Positions 35,245 to 43,970 of a stretch of 62,114 nucleotides of DNA are shown here, in pieces. A program made the position numbers and the translations under genes. The notes below the pieces were generated by a model that was not told the DNA's origin, did no database searches, and saw nothing but the letters and a program-made list of their open reading frames with translations. This DNA is from Streptomyces barringtoniae. GTDB taxonomy: Bacteria; Actinomycetota; Actinomycetes; Streptomycetales; Streptomycetaceae. The stretch is taken from NCBI RefSeq assembly GCF_020819595.1, contig NZ_JAJHNP010000035.1, positions 1 through 62,114 of the forward strand. The letters run 5' to 3'. Each line of letters begins with the position of its first letter. Within the stretch, counting starts at the first letter, position 1.

Positions 35245-35715
35245 TCAGAGCCTGCGTTCCAGGAGCGGCCGTGGGCGGCGGCCGGGAGGGCGAGGCTGGT
35301 AGCCGGGGGGCGAGCCGAGGTGTTGGCAGACCCCGCCGTACTCGGGAAGAGCCACGCTCAACTCCTTCTCCAGGGCGGGGAAGAAGAGCTTGGCGTGGGG
35401 AGACTGGTGGGTGGTCTGCCATGTGTAGCCGGGGCCGTCGGTGAGCGTCCGGCGAATCAGCTGCCGGCCGAGGCCTCGGCGTTGGTGGTCGGGGTCGATC
35501 GAGATCTTGTTGATGCTGCCGACGCGGCAGCCGTCGCACACCACCCACACGAGCCGGCCGATGTCGTATCCGTCCCGGTCGAACATCTGGAGATTGCGGT
35601 AGCCGGGCGGATGCGGTGGGGGCCAGTAGAGGAACCTGACCTCTTTGTGCCAGGTGGTCAGCCGGATCCAGCGCCACCGGCGCGGCGACACGTTCTCGGC
35701 TATGGGGAGTGTCAC
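35245..35715 (-). CDS. GNAT family N-acetyltransferase
   Basis: 156 residues from GTG 35713-35715, placed 5 nt after GAGGAGG; the frame itself opens at 35754. The acetyl-CoA binding motif A is clear in ISIDPDHQRRGLGRQLIRRTL (Q/RxxGxG/A), preceded by the strand VGSINKI. Substrate unknown; the protein is somewhat short with a Pro/Arg-rich tail. Confidence 0.8.
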   Translation of the reverse strand: MTLPIAENVSPRRWRWIRLTTWHKEVRFLYWPPPHPPGYRNLQMFDRDGYDIGRLVWVVCDGCRVGSINKISIDPDHQRRGLGRQLIRRTLTDGPGYTWQTTHQSPHAKLFFPALEKELSVALPEYGGVCQHLGSPPGYQPRPPGRRPRPLLERRL

Positions 35716-35830
35716 TGGCTCCTCCTCGGTACTGCGCAAGTCGCCGCACCGCACGGTTCACAAGTTCGAGTGGATCTTGCGTTCGTGCCGCGCACCCGGC
35801 CCTTCCTAACTCCCTTACGGACGGACAGAT

Positions 35831-36398
35831 TTGAGCACAGACAGTGATTCTGGCAAACCCGCCTCTGACAAACCCGCCTCTGACAAACCGGCCGGGGAAC
35901 TCCGGTTCGAGTCCCCTCGCCTCACCGTCCTGCGCCGCCACCCCGCCACCACCTGGGGGATGGCCCGGCGTCTTCCGTACCTCGTGCGCCGCGCTCTCGC
36001 TCTCGCTCTCGCCTGGAAGATCGACCGGCGGACCGTCGTCTGCGCAAGTTCCGCAACCTCATCAAGAACTTCGCCGACCAGCTCGAAGTGATCCGCCCCG
36101 AACTCAACGACGTCGTCAAGCACTTCGACGCCTACCTGGCCACACCCGTCCCCCTGCCTGCTACCGGATTGCGCGCCGATCAGCTGGAGCAGGCCATGGA
36201 AAGGCCATGGAACAGGAGTGCGCACGGGCCCACGCTGTATACGTCTTCGGCGACCTGAAGGTCCTCACCTCCGCTGAGGTTCTCCACTACACTGCCCACA
36301 CCCGTCCCCGCAGCAGCGGAGCCTGGCTGTTGATCGCCACAGAGCGGGCCTACGTCTTCGACGAGGTCTTCGGCACCGCGGCCGCCCAGGCCGCCTGA
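35831..36398 (+). pseudogene. Patchwork of gene fragments, starting with an ABC-transporter N-terminus
   Basis: From TTG 35831 the frame reads …AGELRFESPRLTVLRR…LVRRALALALAWKIDRRTVV, which looks like the cytosolic lead-in and first helix start of an ABC exporter, then breaks near 36040. Another frame continues ADRRLRKFRNLIKNFADQLEVI…DVVKHFDAYLATPVPLP to ~36200. A third from ATG 36207 gives HAVYVFGDLKVLTSAEVLHY…ATERAYVFDEVF to 36398. None is complete and the joins look like deletion scars. The second and third pieces are unidentified. Confidence 0.4.
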
Positions 36399-36700
36399 GA
36401 ACGCCGTCCATGCGGCCGGCGATGCTGATCGCAAGGGAGTCCCTGGGTGACTCTGCCACCGCCGGTTGAGCCGATGCTCACACGAGCTGCGAAGTCGGCG
36501 CCGGGCCCGGCCGCGCTGCGCTTCGGGGTCGCCTTTGATGCCCGCGGCCAAGGGGACGGCAGAGGCGGGGAGCCCATGGTGGGTCGCTGGTCCGTGCACC
36601 GGGCCGGGCAGTCGGGGAACCCGCCCAGCGAGATCCCTCCGGCCCCACGGACAGACGACGGCACACGGGATTCCGCCCGGTGCCGCCGGCCCGGCAGCGG

Positions 36701-36931
36701 CTACGACCGGGGGAGGGGAAGTGCAGTTCGCGCCGCGGCTTCGGACTGCCCGATCGGCATAGGGGGTGCTGAGGGGGCGGGCGACGCCATCGCACCGATT
36801 ACGTGATCGAGTTCGCGCAATATGCTCGTCGCCGCGTCACGGACCCGCGCAGGTACATCGCCCCGTTCCGCGACAAGCCGGTGGTAGATCGGAGCGTCTT
36901 GGAACATGTGGTCCCGTCCTGTGATGATCAT
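36701..36931 (-). CDS. Small hypothetical protein
   Basis: A 76-residue frame: MIITGRDHMFQDAPIYHRLVAERGDVPARVRDAATSILRELDHV, then a Pro/Ala-rich tail. The first 50 residues are coding-like and probably helical. No ribosome site is visible upstream, so it may be a fragment. Flanking sequence 36399-36700 holds nothing else I can support. Confidence 0.35.
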   Translation of the reverse strand: MIITGRDHMFQDAPIYHRLVAERGDVPARVRDAATSILRELDHVIGAMASPAPSAPPMPIGQSEAAARTALPLPRS

Positions 36932-37282
36932 GACTAGTACGGGTGCTGAGTCTAGCGCTGTGACCGCATAGGCGGGTCACGTTGCTGCGCCAGTCAGGTC
37001 CGGGGTAGGCGTCGTTCGCTACGGTCCCTTCGTCGGGCGGCATTCGCCACCGATGCGGCCTGGGTGCGGCGTTGGCTGGCCGACGGCGTGTTGCCGACGG
37101 CCCTTCGAGCGGACGACGGTGAGCGGGCGTCACTACTTCAGGGGGACCGGCCTGCAACGGCGCGGCCCCGACCCGACAGGACGACGGTACGGCAGCGCTC
37201 AGCAGTGGTCCGGGCAGGAATAACCCGCCCAGCGCGCTGCTGAGCACGCCCTCCCCCTGACCGCTGCGTCGGCCGGTGCGGG
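36932..37282. other. No gene recognised
   Basis: About 350 bp between the small ORF and the DNA-ligase remnant. Only low-complexity Arg/Pro/Ala frames are open. No RNA or repeat structure was noticed. Confidence 0.35.
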
Positions 37283-38030
37283 TCACTCGCCGAACAGGGG
37301 GACCTGCGCCACGTCGACGTCCGTGCGCACGCGGCGTGGGCGGGCAGGGTGCCGCCACCGTCCGGCACTGTCCCGGGCGACGTCGACAGCGACCTCCGTC
37401 ACGACGTCAGGGTGCACCAGCTGCACATCGAGCGTCTGCTGCGTTCCCCACCCCGCGCTGAACGTCCACCCGGTCCGGGGATGGGCGGCGGTCTGGGACA
37501 GCGTGGTGCTCCGGCCGGCGTATTGCAGCTGGCCCGCGGTGTCGTAGCGGCCCAACAGAACCGTCCGGGGTGAGGCGAGGGAACCGGTGACGGCACCGAT
37601 GACCGCCTCGGTGATGACGCGCACCTTGTACTTCCGCCACGACCGCAGCGGCCGGTAGGGCTCGTCCAGCCGCTTGAAGCACAGCCCCTCCAGCCTAGCC
37701 ACCGACCACCCCAGCCACTGTTCCGCCTGTTCCGGGTCAGTCGTCGACGGGCACAGCGTCAGCGGCGCCTTCAGACTGCGGTCCGCGAACAGCGATTCCA
37801 GGACGGCATGCCGCCGCTCGTACGGCCAGCCGGTCACGTCCTCACGTACGTGCACCAGATCGAAGGCCACGTAGTGCGCCGGCCACCGGCGCGCCGCCTC
37901 GGCTGCAGCGGCCTCGCGCCGGGCGAGACGCTGCTGGAGCCGCTTGAACGCCAGCCGGTCGGATTCCACACCACCAGCTCGCCGTCCAGCCCGGTGTCCG
38001 CCGGCAACCGCGCGAGGGCCGACTGCCAGT
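37283..38030 (-). pseudogene. ATP-dependent DNA ligase remnant
   Basis: Ends at TCA 37283-37285. The minus strand reads …AFDLVHVREDVTGWPYERRHAVLESLF…SVARLEGLCFKRLDEPYRP…RSWRKYKVRVITEAVIGAVTG…. This is the second half of the adenylation domain (EGLxxKRxxxxYxPxxRxWxKxK) and the OB domain of an ATP-dependent ligase. The preceding part, LPADTGLDGELVVWN, lies in another frame (shift near 37975). The nucleotidyl-transfer lysine region is absent, so the gene is truncated, frameshifted and inactive. Confidence 0.75.
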
Positions 38031-38303
38031 AGTTCTCGGCTTCCTCCAGCCCCGTGCATCCGCTGAGCCAGCAGAAGCTGGTCGTCCTGCCGGACTGTTT
38101 CCCCGGCATCAGCACGCCGGGTCAACGCCTTGGCGGCCGACAGCCGATCAGCAGGTCGAGGTGGTCTGCTTGCCGACCACCTCCGTAGGCGCATGAGCTC
38201 GGAGCGTATTTCTACTCCAGCAGCTTTTTCATGGTGCAGTAACTTGCCAACACCCCCTGGGAATGACCAGCTGCCGTAGAGCAGGACAACCGGAGGATCA
38301 TCC

Positions 38304-39062
38304 ATGCCCCGTGAGGCGCCGTACCTTGCAGTAGCCGACGTGCTGCGCGCACGGATTCTCGCGGGAGAGTGGGAGATCGGGGAGCGCCTGCCGTCCCGGG
38401 CACGGCTTGCCGTGGAGTACGGGGTCGGACGCAACGTCATGCAGAGGGCCATGGACCGTTTGATCATCGACGGTCTCCTCGAAGGACACGCCGGCTCTGG
38501 CACCTACGTCCGCATGCCGCGAGAGCGCCTGCGGCTGGTCCGCTCGCGGCACCGCGAACGCCGGGAGGGCTCTCCTCCCTGGCGGGACAGGAGGGAGCGG
38601 GGCAGGGCCGACGCCTGGGATTCACACAGCCAGGTGCGCGTCCCCGCACCCGAGCCAATCGCCGAGCGGCTCGCCATCAGCCCCGGGGACCCCTGTGTCA
38701 ATACGCATTACGAGTTCCTCGCCGACGGGCAACCTGTCCAGCTTTCCGAATCCTGGGAGCCGATGGCTATCACGGATGGAACGCCAATTGTGCTGCCCGA
38801 GAAGGGTCCCCTGGCGGGTAAGGGGGTGGTCGAGCGCATGCGTTCCATTGGCGTGGGCATCTCGACTGTGGTCGAGGTGCCGCGCCCGGCTCGTGCCACC
38901 CAGGTGCAGGCGAACCTTTTGGGAATCAGCGTGGGGGACCTCGTGCTGCAGATCGAGCGGACCATCTTCGACACGGACGGACGCCCGGTGGAAACGGCCG
39001 ACATGGTCATTCCGGACATGCGCCGGGAAGTGGTCTACGAGTTCGGAGTCGACCGACCGTAG
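38304..39062 (+). CDS. GntR family transcriptional regulator (HutC/UTRA type)
   Basis: 252 residues, ATG 38304 with GGAGG 8 nt upstream. Residues ~1-70 form the GntR winged HTH (DVLRARILAGEWEIGERLPSRARLAVEYGVGRNVMQRAMDRL). The C-terminal ~150 residues fit a UTRA ligand-binding domain (SESWEP near the middle, ETADMVIPDMRREVVYEF at the end). The MFS transporter gene starts 50 bp downstream on the same strand, so it likely controls its own operon and the exporter. Confidence 0.9.
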   Translation: MPREAPYLAVADVLRARILAGEWEIGERLPSRARLAVEYGVGRNVMQRAMDRLIIDGLLEGHAGSGTYVRMPRERLRLVRSRHRERREGSPPWRDRRERGRADAWDSHSQVRVPAPEPIAERLAISPGDPCVNTHYEFLADGQPVQLSESWEPMAITDGTPIVLPEKGPLAGKGVVERMRSIGVGISTVVEVPRPARATQVQANLLGISVGDLVLQIERTIFDTDGRPVETADMVIPDMRREVVYEFGVDRP

Positions 39063-39112
39063 TCATTGAAGCCATTTAGAGGGACATCGAAAATTCGACA
39101 GTAGGGTATTCC

Positions 39113-40381
39113 ATGGCAAAATCCTCCCGACTCGGCCTCTTGCGTAATCGGGACTTCGGGCGATTGTTTGCTGCCACTGCGCTCGGACAGCTAGGCGACC
39201 GCATCATCTTTCTTGCCTTGCCTCTGGTTGCCATCGCGGCATTACGTGCCGACGAGTTCCAGGTGGGCTTACTGACCGCGATGACTTCGGGAGGATCGCT
39301 CCTGGTCGGGTTGCCGGCAGGCGCGTGGGTGGACCGCATGCGGAAGCGATCGGTGATGATCAGCACTGATCTCGCTCGCGCGGTGTTCCTCTCGACGATT
39401 CCGGTGGCTTGGTGGACGGGCCTTCTCACCATCTGGTGGCTCTATGCAGTCTCCTTGGTCCATGGAGTCTTGACGGTCTTCTTCGATGTTGCATACGTCA
39501 GCTATCTCCCGCACTTGGTGGGACGCAGCAATCTCGTGGAAGGAAACTCAAGGCTTTCGGCCATCCGCTCGGTGACCAGTATCAGCGGGCCGACGGTGGC
39601 CGGGCCGCTGGTCGGCCTGGTTGGAGCTCCTGCCACGCTTTTGGTGAGTTCGGTCGGGATGGCTATGTCGGGGCTGCTCGCGATTACTATCCGGAAACGC
39701 GAGGAAAAGCCTGAGTCGAGTGAACACCCTCAATTGGCTCGCGAGATCAAGGAGGGGCTGAAGTTCGTCGTCAAGTACCCTACCCTCCGTGCGATCATGC
39801 TGGGGGATGCGGTATTCAACCTTTTCCTGGTCATGTATCAGACCATGTTGCTGGTCTTTTTGGAGCGGAAGATTTGTCTCCAATCCTTTGGTATCGGCCT
39901 CATTTTCTCGGGGATGGGTTGTGGTGCCTTGCTGGGCGCACTGGTGGCAACCAGGGTCTCCAAGCGGGTCGGGCAAGGTCCGGTCATCTGGCTGGCGTCG
40001 CTGGTCAGCTGTCCGTTGAGCGCGCTCATGCCGTTGGCGCGAGCGGGTTGGAGCGTGTATGTGGCTGCGATCGGACTCGCGGCTCTGTCACTGGGTGGAG
40101 TCGTCCGCGTGGTGGCTCAGTCAAGCTTCCAGCAGGCGCTGACGCCGGATCGGCTTCTGGGTCGGATGAGCGCAACAGCTCGGTTTGTTTCCTGGGGTGG
40201 CGTTCCTCTCGGTGGGCTTTTGGGTGGAGCCTCGGGCTCTGTGTTCGGAGCGGCAGGCACTTTGTGGATTGGTGCAGCGGGTATGACGCTGAGTGTCCTT
40301 CCCAACTTCCTGTCACCGCTTCGGACAATGCGCACGTTGCCCACAGAAGGTCCCCGAGTTCGCGCGTTGAGGTGTCGCTGA
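39113..40381 (+). CDS. MFS transporter (probable drug exporter)
   Basis: 422 residues with about 10-12 hydrophobic segments. NRDFGRLFAATALGQLGDRIIFLALPL opens like MFS_3/enterobactin-exporter-type efflux proteins, and the loop-2/3 motif is GAWVDRMRKRSVM. The family exports drugs or siderophore-like molecules by proton antiport. It is directly downstream of a GntR regulator, as a regulated efflux pair. Base use is noticeably less GC-rich than the surroundings. Confidence 0.9.
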   Translation: MAKSSRLGLLRNRDFGRLFAATALGQLGDRIIFLALPLVAIAALRADEFQVGLLTAMTSGGSLLVGLPAGAWVDRMRKRSVMISTDLARAVFLSTIPVAWWTGLLTIWWLYAVSLVHGVLTVFFDVAYVSYLPHLVGRSNLVEGNSRLSAIRSVTSISGPTVAGPLVGLVGAPATLLVSSVGMAMSGLLAITIRKREEKPESSEHPQLAREIKEGLKFVVKYPTLRAIMLGDAVFNLFLVMYQTMLLVFLERKICLQSFGIGLIFSGMGCGALLGALVATRVSKRVGQGPVIWLASLVSCPLSALMPLARAGWSVYVAAIGLAALSLGGVVRVVAQSSFQQALTPDRLLGRMSATARFVSWGGVPLGGLLGGASGSVFGAAGTLWIGAAGMTLSVLPNFLSPLRTMRTLPTEGPRVRALRCR

Positions 40382-40451
40382 TGGCTGACAAACAAGCGCG
40401 TACGGCTCGTAGGGCCAAGGGGTCTTCACTCAGAAGCGAAGTGGGCGCGGT

Positions 40452-40865
40452 CTAAGGGGATGATGACGGCCGATTGTTTGGTGGCCTGCTGGCGAAGGGC
40501 TGTGTTCTCCGCGAAGGCGGCGATGACGGTAGCGGCTGCGTCGACCTGGTCCTGGAGTTGCTGTCGCTCTTGCCGGTTGTTCTTGAGGTGGCGGCGAAGG
40601 TCAGCGTCTCCTGAGTTTGCCGTTGGTCATGGAGACTTGCCGGGCTCTGGCCGATGTGGTCGTCCCAGTCAGCGAGCACGTCGGTGGCGCGGTTCATGGT
40701 GGCTCGGCTGACGCCGGCCTCCCGCCAGAAGTTGTTCTTTGTCAACTTGCTGCCGGTACGGGCCGGTTGGCCGGAAAAAAGTCGCCCCATAGCCTCCCGC
40801 AGTGCCTGCTCGGCCCGTGCAGAGACCTTGACCGGCGGCTTCACCGCGCGTGGCGTACGCGCCAC
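40452..40865 (-). pseudogene. TnpC-like transposition accessory protein, frameshifted
   Basis: The minus strand reads VKVSARAEQALREAMGRLF…KLTKNNFWREAGVSRATMNRATDVLADWD, an N-terminal HTH-like domain seen in accessory proteins that accompany tyrosine-recombinase transposons. Near 40615 the frame must shift for the coiled-coil part RHLKNNRQERQQLQDQVDAAATVIAAFAENTALRQQ, which runs to about 40445. The partner recombinase genes are absent. Identification is from recognition of the pattern, not a search. Confidence 0.6.
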
Positions 40866-40887
40866 CGCGTCCCCGGTGGCCGCGGGG

Positions 40888-41859
40888 TCAGGAGGCGGGT
40901 GCCACGGCGGTTCTGTCCAGGGCGGGGCGCAGGGCGCTGGCCAGGGTGACGCCGTCGCCGGTGGCCCAGAAGTGCAGGTAGAACAGGCGGGGTTGTTCGT
41001 CCTGGCCGTGGTTGTGGAGTTCGACGAGGTCGATGCCGCCGCTACGCAGGGCCCGGATGACGTTCTGGGTCTCGTCTGCGGTCAGTACGAAGTCGCCGTT
41101 GATCGCGGCCCGGTTGTCGCCGAGGGGCTGGAAGCCGATCGCGGTAGCGATGCCGAGGGTGTGGGGCAGGATGTGCCGGCCGTCGGTGACGGGTTGGGTG
41201 CGGGCGAAGATGAAGCGGTAGATGCCGCCGTCCGCGGTGCCCTTGGTACCGAGCGCGGCGTCGATGTCGGCGGTGTCCAGGGCGAGGGGCTGCTGGGAGG
41301 CGGGTGGTGGGGAGGCGGGTGGGATGCCGGTGGTGTCCAGGGCCGCCTTCACGCCCTTGGCCAGGGTGACCGGGTTGCCCATGGCGTGGATGTGCGTCCA
41401 CCAGACGGCCGGGTGTTGGGTGAGGAGGTGTTTGTGCAGTGCGGTCTGTGCGATGCCGGCCTTCTGGAGGGCGTCGGTGACCTCGGGCAGCTCGCGTTCG
41501 GTGATGACCAGGTCGCCCATGAGCATGGTTCCGTCGTGGTAGCGGGCAAAGCTGGCGGAGCCGGTCAGTGCCAGTCCGGGACTGACGACGACATGGTGTG
41601 AGGTGACGGTGAGGTCCGTGCGGGGCAGTGGGATGCGGTAGACGCTGTGGTCGGACAGGGTGCCGGTGCGGCCGAGGACGGCGGCCACGTCCTGCCAGTC
41701 TTCGGCGGTGGTGGTGAGCGGTGGCTGAGTGGGCAGTCGCTTGTCGTCTTGTGTGTCGGCGCGGTCGGTGGTGAGCGTGCCGCAGGCGGCCAGCGCGAGC
41801 ATGCAGGCAGCGGTGGCGCCGGCCAGCCGCAGGCGTCTCGGGCGCGGAAGACGGGACAT
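40888..41859 (-). CDS. DUF1259 (LppY/LpqO family) lipoprotein
   Basis: 323 residues from ATG 41859, with GAGGAG 4 nt upstream. MSRLPRPRRLRLAGATAACMLALAACG is a lipoprotein signal with lipobox. Two copies of the DUF1259 domain follow: TAEDWQDVAAVLGRTG…FARYHDGTMLMGDLVITERELPEV…, then DTADIDAALGTKG…NGDFVLTADETQNVIRAL…ELHNHG. Each copy ends with a His-rich strand (HIHAMG, LHNHGQ). The role of this actinobacterial family is unknown; it is presumably membrane-anchored outside the cell. Confidence 0.87.
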   Translation of the reverse strand: MSRLPRPRRLRLAGATAACMLALAACGTLTTDRADTQDDKRLPTQPPLTTTAEDWQDVAAVLGRTGTLSDHSVYRIPLPRTDLTVTSHHVVVSPGLALTGSASFARYHDGTMLMGDLVITERELPEVTDALQKAGIAQTALHKHLLTQHPAVWWTHIHAMGNPVTLAKGVKAALDTTGIPPASPPPASQQPLALDTADIDAALGTKGTADGGIYRFIFARTQPVTDGRHILPHTLGIATAIGFQPLGDNRAAINGDFVLTADETQNVIRALRSGGIDLVELHNHGQDEQPRLFYLHFWATGDGVTLASALRPALDRTAVAPAS

Positions 41860-42059
41860 CGTTCTCCTCGGAGCGGGGGCCAGCCGCATACGGTCCGTGC
41901 GGCCATCGCAAGGAAATCAGGCGACGGCGATGCAGACAGAGGACGCGCCCGACCGACTGGTGTCCACACGCGTTCTGGTGACCAGCACGCCGGTCCCCCG
42001 GAGGCATGAGAGTGATCCTGGGGAGTGGACTTTGGCTCCTGCGGCGGCCGAGAGCGTGG

Positions 42060-42190
42060 TGGGCGGGTCAAAGATCAGGGGGTGGCCTGGTTGGGGGCTG
42101 CTTGCTTGCGGCGTCGGCGGTGTTCGCGCTGGGCCTGGGCGCGGGCGCATTCGCGGGTGCAGTATTTGATCCCGCTGGTGCGGTTCTGTC
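42060..42190 (-). pseudogene. Short zinc-finger-like fragment
   Basis: The minus strand reads NRTSGIKYCTRECARAQAQREHRRRRKQAA, resembling the CxxxC plus basic helix that ends some streptomycete mobile-element or DNA-binding proteins. No start or remainder. Low certainty. Confidence 0.3.
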
Positions 42191-42231
42191 TGACAGCTGA
42201 CCGCGGGCCCGGCAAGAGTGATCAGGGGGCG

Positions 42232-42325
42232 GCGTCTCCGGTCCGGTAGCGTGCCAGTGTCGCGCTGTAGTGGCTGACGGAGGGGTGCTCGGGACCGAGC
42301 ACGCGTTCGTAGACCTAAGGTCAGG
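42232..42325 (-). pseudogene. TPR (NB-ARC-type) protein fragment
   Basis: Minus-strand VYERVLGPEHPSVSHYSATLARYRTGD matches the ERVLGPEHPxTL repeat of tetratricopeptide tails found in actinobacterial NB-ARC/TPR proteins. Only about 30 residues remain. Confidence 0.45.
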
Positions 42326-42481
42326 CGTCACCGGTGCGGCTCGGGACTTCGCCACTGCGGGCTGGGGAGCCGCGTCGCGGAGCGCTGAAACGGGCCCCAC
42401 GCCTCGGTCGCCGCTGGGACGAGAGACGTGCCGGGGCCCGTATCTGGTGATCGTCGATCGGGTGAGGGTTGGCCGGTGGGG

Positions 42482-43340
42482 TTAGTTGCAACCGGATCCG
42501 GGGGAGGGGTTGGCGCAGGTGTTGCGGCCGGATCCGCCGTCGTTGGTGTTGGTATCGGCGCCGCCGTTGAGAGTGTCGTTGCCGTTGCCGTCGGACAGGG
42601 AGTCGTTGCCGGAGTCGCCGATGAGGTTGTCGTCGCCGTTTCCGCCGGTGAGGGAGTCGTTGCCGTTGCCGCCCTCGATGCGGTCGTTGCCGTTGCCGTC
42701 GGACAGGGAGTCGTTGCCGCCGCCGCCGCAGATCGGGTCGTTGCCGCCTCGGCCGTCGACCATGTCGTTCCCGGCGAGTGCGAAGATCACATCGTCGCCC
42801 GGGGTACCGGTCAGGACGTCGTTGCCGTTGGTGCCGATGATGGTGGGCGTGGCGGTCGCACAGGTCGGGGGGCCTGATAGGTGATGGTCACCTGGGCCGC
42901 TCCCGCCGCGGCCCCGGACGTACCACCCGACGGGACGAGGTTCGACCCACCGCCGCCGCCACCCGGCCCCTGACTGGGAGTGGGGCCGCCGGTGATGGCG
43001 TTGCAGCCTCCGCCTCCGCCACCACCGAACCAGCCACCTCCGCCGCCACCGGCCCCGAAGGCTCCTCCTCCGCTGCCGCCGGCACCGGCTGCTCCGGCGG
43101 CGCCGGCTGTCCCGCCCATGGGGCAGGAGGCTCCACCCGCACCGCCGGTGATCTGGGTTCCGCCGCCACCGCCCATGCCGCTGCCCTGTCTGTCACCGCC
43201 GGGTTCTCCGACGACGCCGGCGGCTCCGCCGGTGGCCTCCGCCGCCCGCGACGATGAGGCGGGGATCCGTACCGGCAACGCCGGTCAAGGTGCAGGACCT
43301 CGACGCCGTCACCGCTGGACCACCCTGTCCTGGAGCTCCG
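42482..43340 (-). pseudogene. Glycine-rich secreted protein with RTX calcium repeats, frameshifted
   Basis: The C-terminal part (42482 to ~42880) holds RTX/hemolysin-type calcium repeats: GTNGNDVLTGTPGDDVIFALAGNDMVDGRGG, then NGNDRIEGGNGNDSLTGGNGDD. The preceding glycine-rich part (GGGGSNLVPSGGTSGAAAGAAQVTITYQAP) is in a different frame; the switch is at a run of six Cs near 42868. A second break near 43240 separates the upstream piece (GVAGTDPRLIVAGGGG). No signal peptide or start remains. Together the pieces resemble streptomycete glycine-rich surface proteins; two breaks suggest a pseudogene, though a C-run slip or sequence error is possible. Confidence 0.6.
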
Positions 43341-43427
43341 GGGTCGTCGGGGACACGTGAACAGGGTGAAAGCGTTCGAGAGAGCAATGTATGGGGAGCC
43401 TCGTTCGACTTCTCCGGACCCGGATCC

Positions 43428-43799
43428 TCACCCAGGATGGCGCCGAGGCCAGGACGACGTGTCGTCCTTGTAGGTCCACGAACGAATAGACCACGGCTCG
43501 TCCCGAGAGACCCGCTCAGCAATATGGCTAGGCGGAAGGCTGGCCAAAGCCGCGACAGATGGGTCGAGGCTGAGTACGTGATCTAGATGGCAGACGATCG
43601 ACGCTCCGTCCGCGTTCGGATCATGAAGCCCGTCAGCGAAAAGCCAGTCTTGCTCATCATCATGGATCACCATCAGCGCCGGGTGGCTACCGTCGACCAC
43701 CGTCCGCTGCACGATGGCCAGTCGATCATGAGGAAAGGCGCCGCCGGTGAACGGCCACGTCACATCCGGTTGCATCGAGCCCATGGGGTGATCATTCAT
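43428..43799 (-). CDS. Hypothetical protein (DUF2185-like pattern, uncertain)
   Basis: 123 residues if started at ATG 43799. VTWPFTGGAF…VVDGSHPALMVIHDDEQDWLFADGLHDPNADGASIVCHLDHVLSLDPSVAALASLPPSHIAERVS reads like a globular protein of the immunity/DUF2185 kind (WxFxxG, ACxxHV-like). No ribosome site precedes the ATG. The same frame continues upstream into the adjacent IS, so the original start may have been displaced by the insertion. Confidence 0.5.
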   Translation of the reverse strand: MNDHPMGSMQPDVTWPFTGGAFPHDRLAIVQRTVVDGSHPALMVIHDDEQDWLFADGLHDPNADGASIVCHLDHVLSLDPSVAALASLPPSHIAERVSRDEPWSIRSWTYKDDTSSWPRRHPG

Positions 43800-43947
43800 G
43801 ACGCGGCCCAGAGCACAACGGCCGGGCCGTCCACGGCGATGGGATTCACGGAACTGCGGCCAGAGCCAAAATTCGAGATCGGCATCAGGCGTCGGCGCTC
43901 CCACAGAGCACCAGCCCTGCTCCGGGCCTTCCGGCCCCGCCCACACA

Positions 43948-43970
43948 CTCAGCTTGTTGTTTAACCTCGC
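43948..43970. repeat. Left inverted repeat of the IS element
   Basis: 23 bp, begins CTCAGCTTGTTGTTTAACCT; perfect inverted match to 45520-45542. Confidence 0.88.

Noticed and set aside
37283..38503. Reading the ligase frame as an intact 406-residue protein
   Set aside because: Its N-terminal third is antisense to the GntR gene. The true ligase sequence changes frame near 37975 and lacks the active-site lysine region.
42498..42790. The regular 9-residue DNA repeats as a CRISPR-like array
   Set aside because: They encode RTX calcium repeats in frame and there are no spacers. No CRISPR array was found anywhere in the window.
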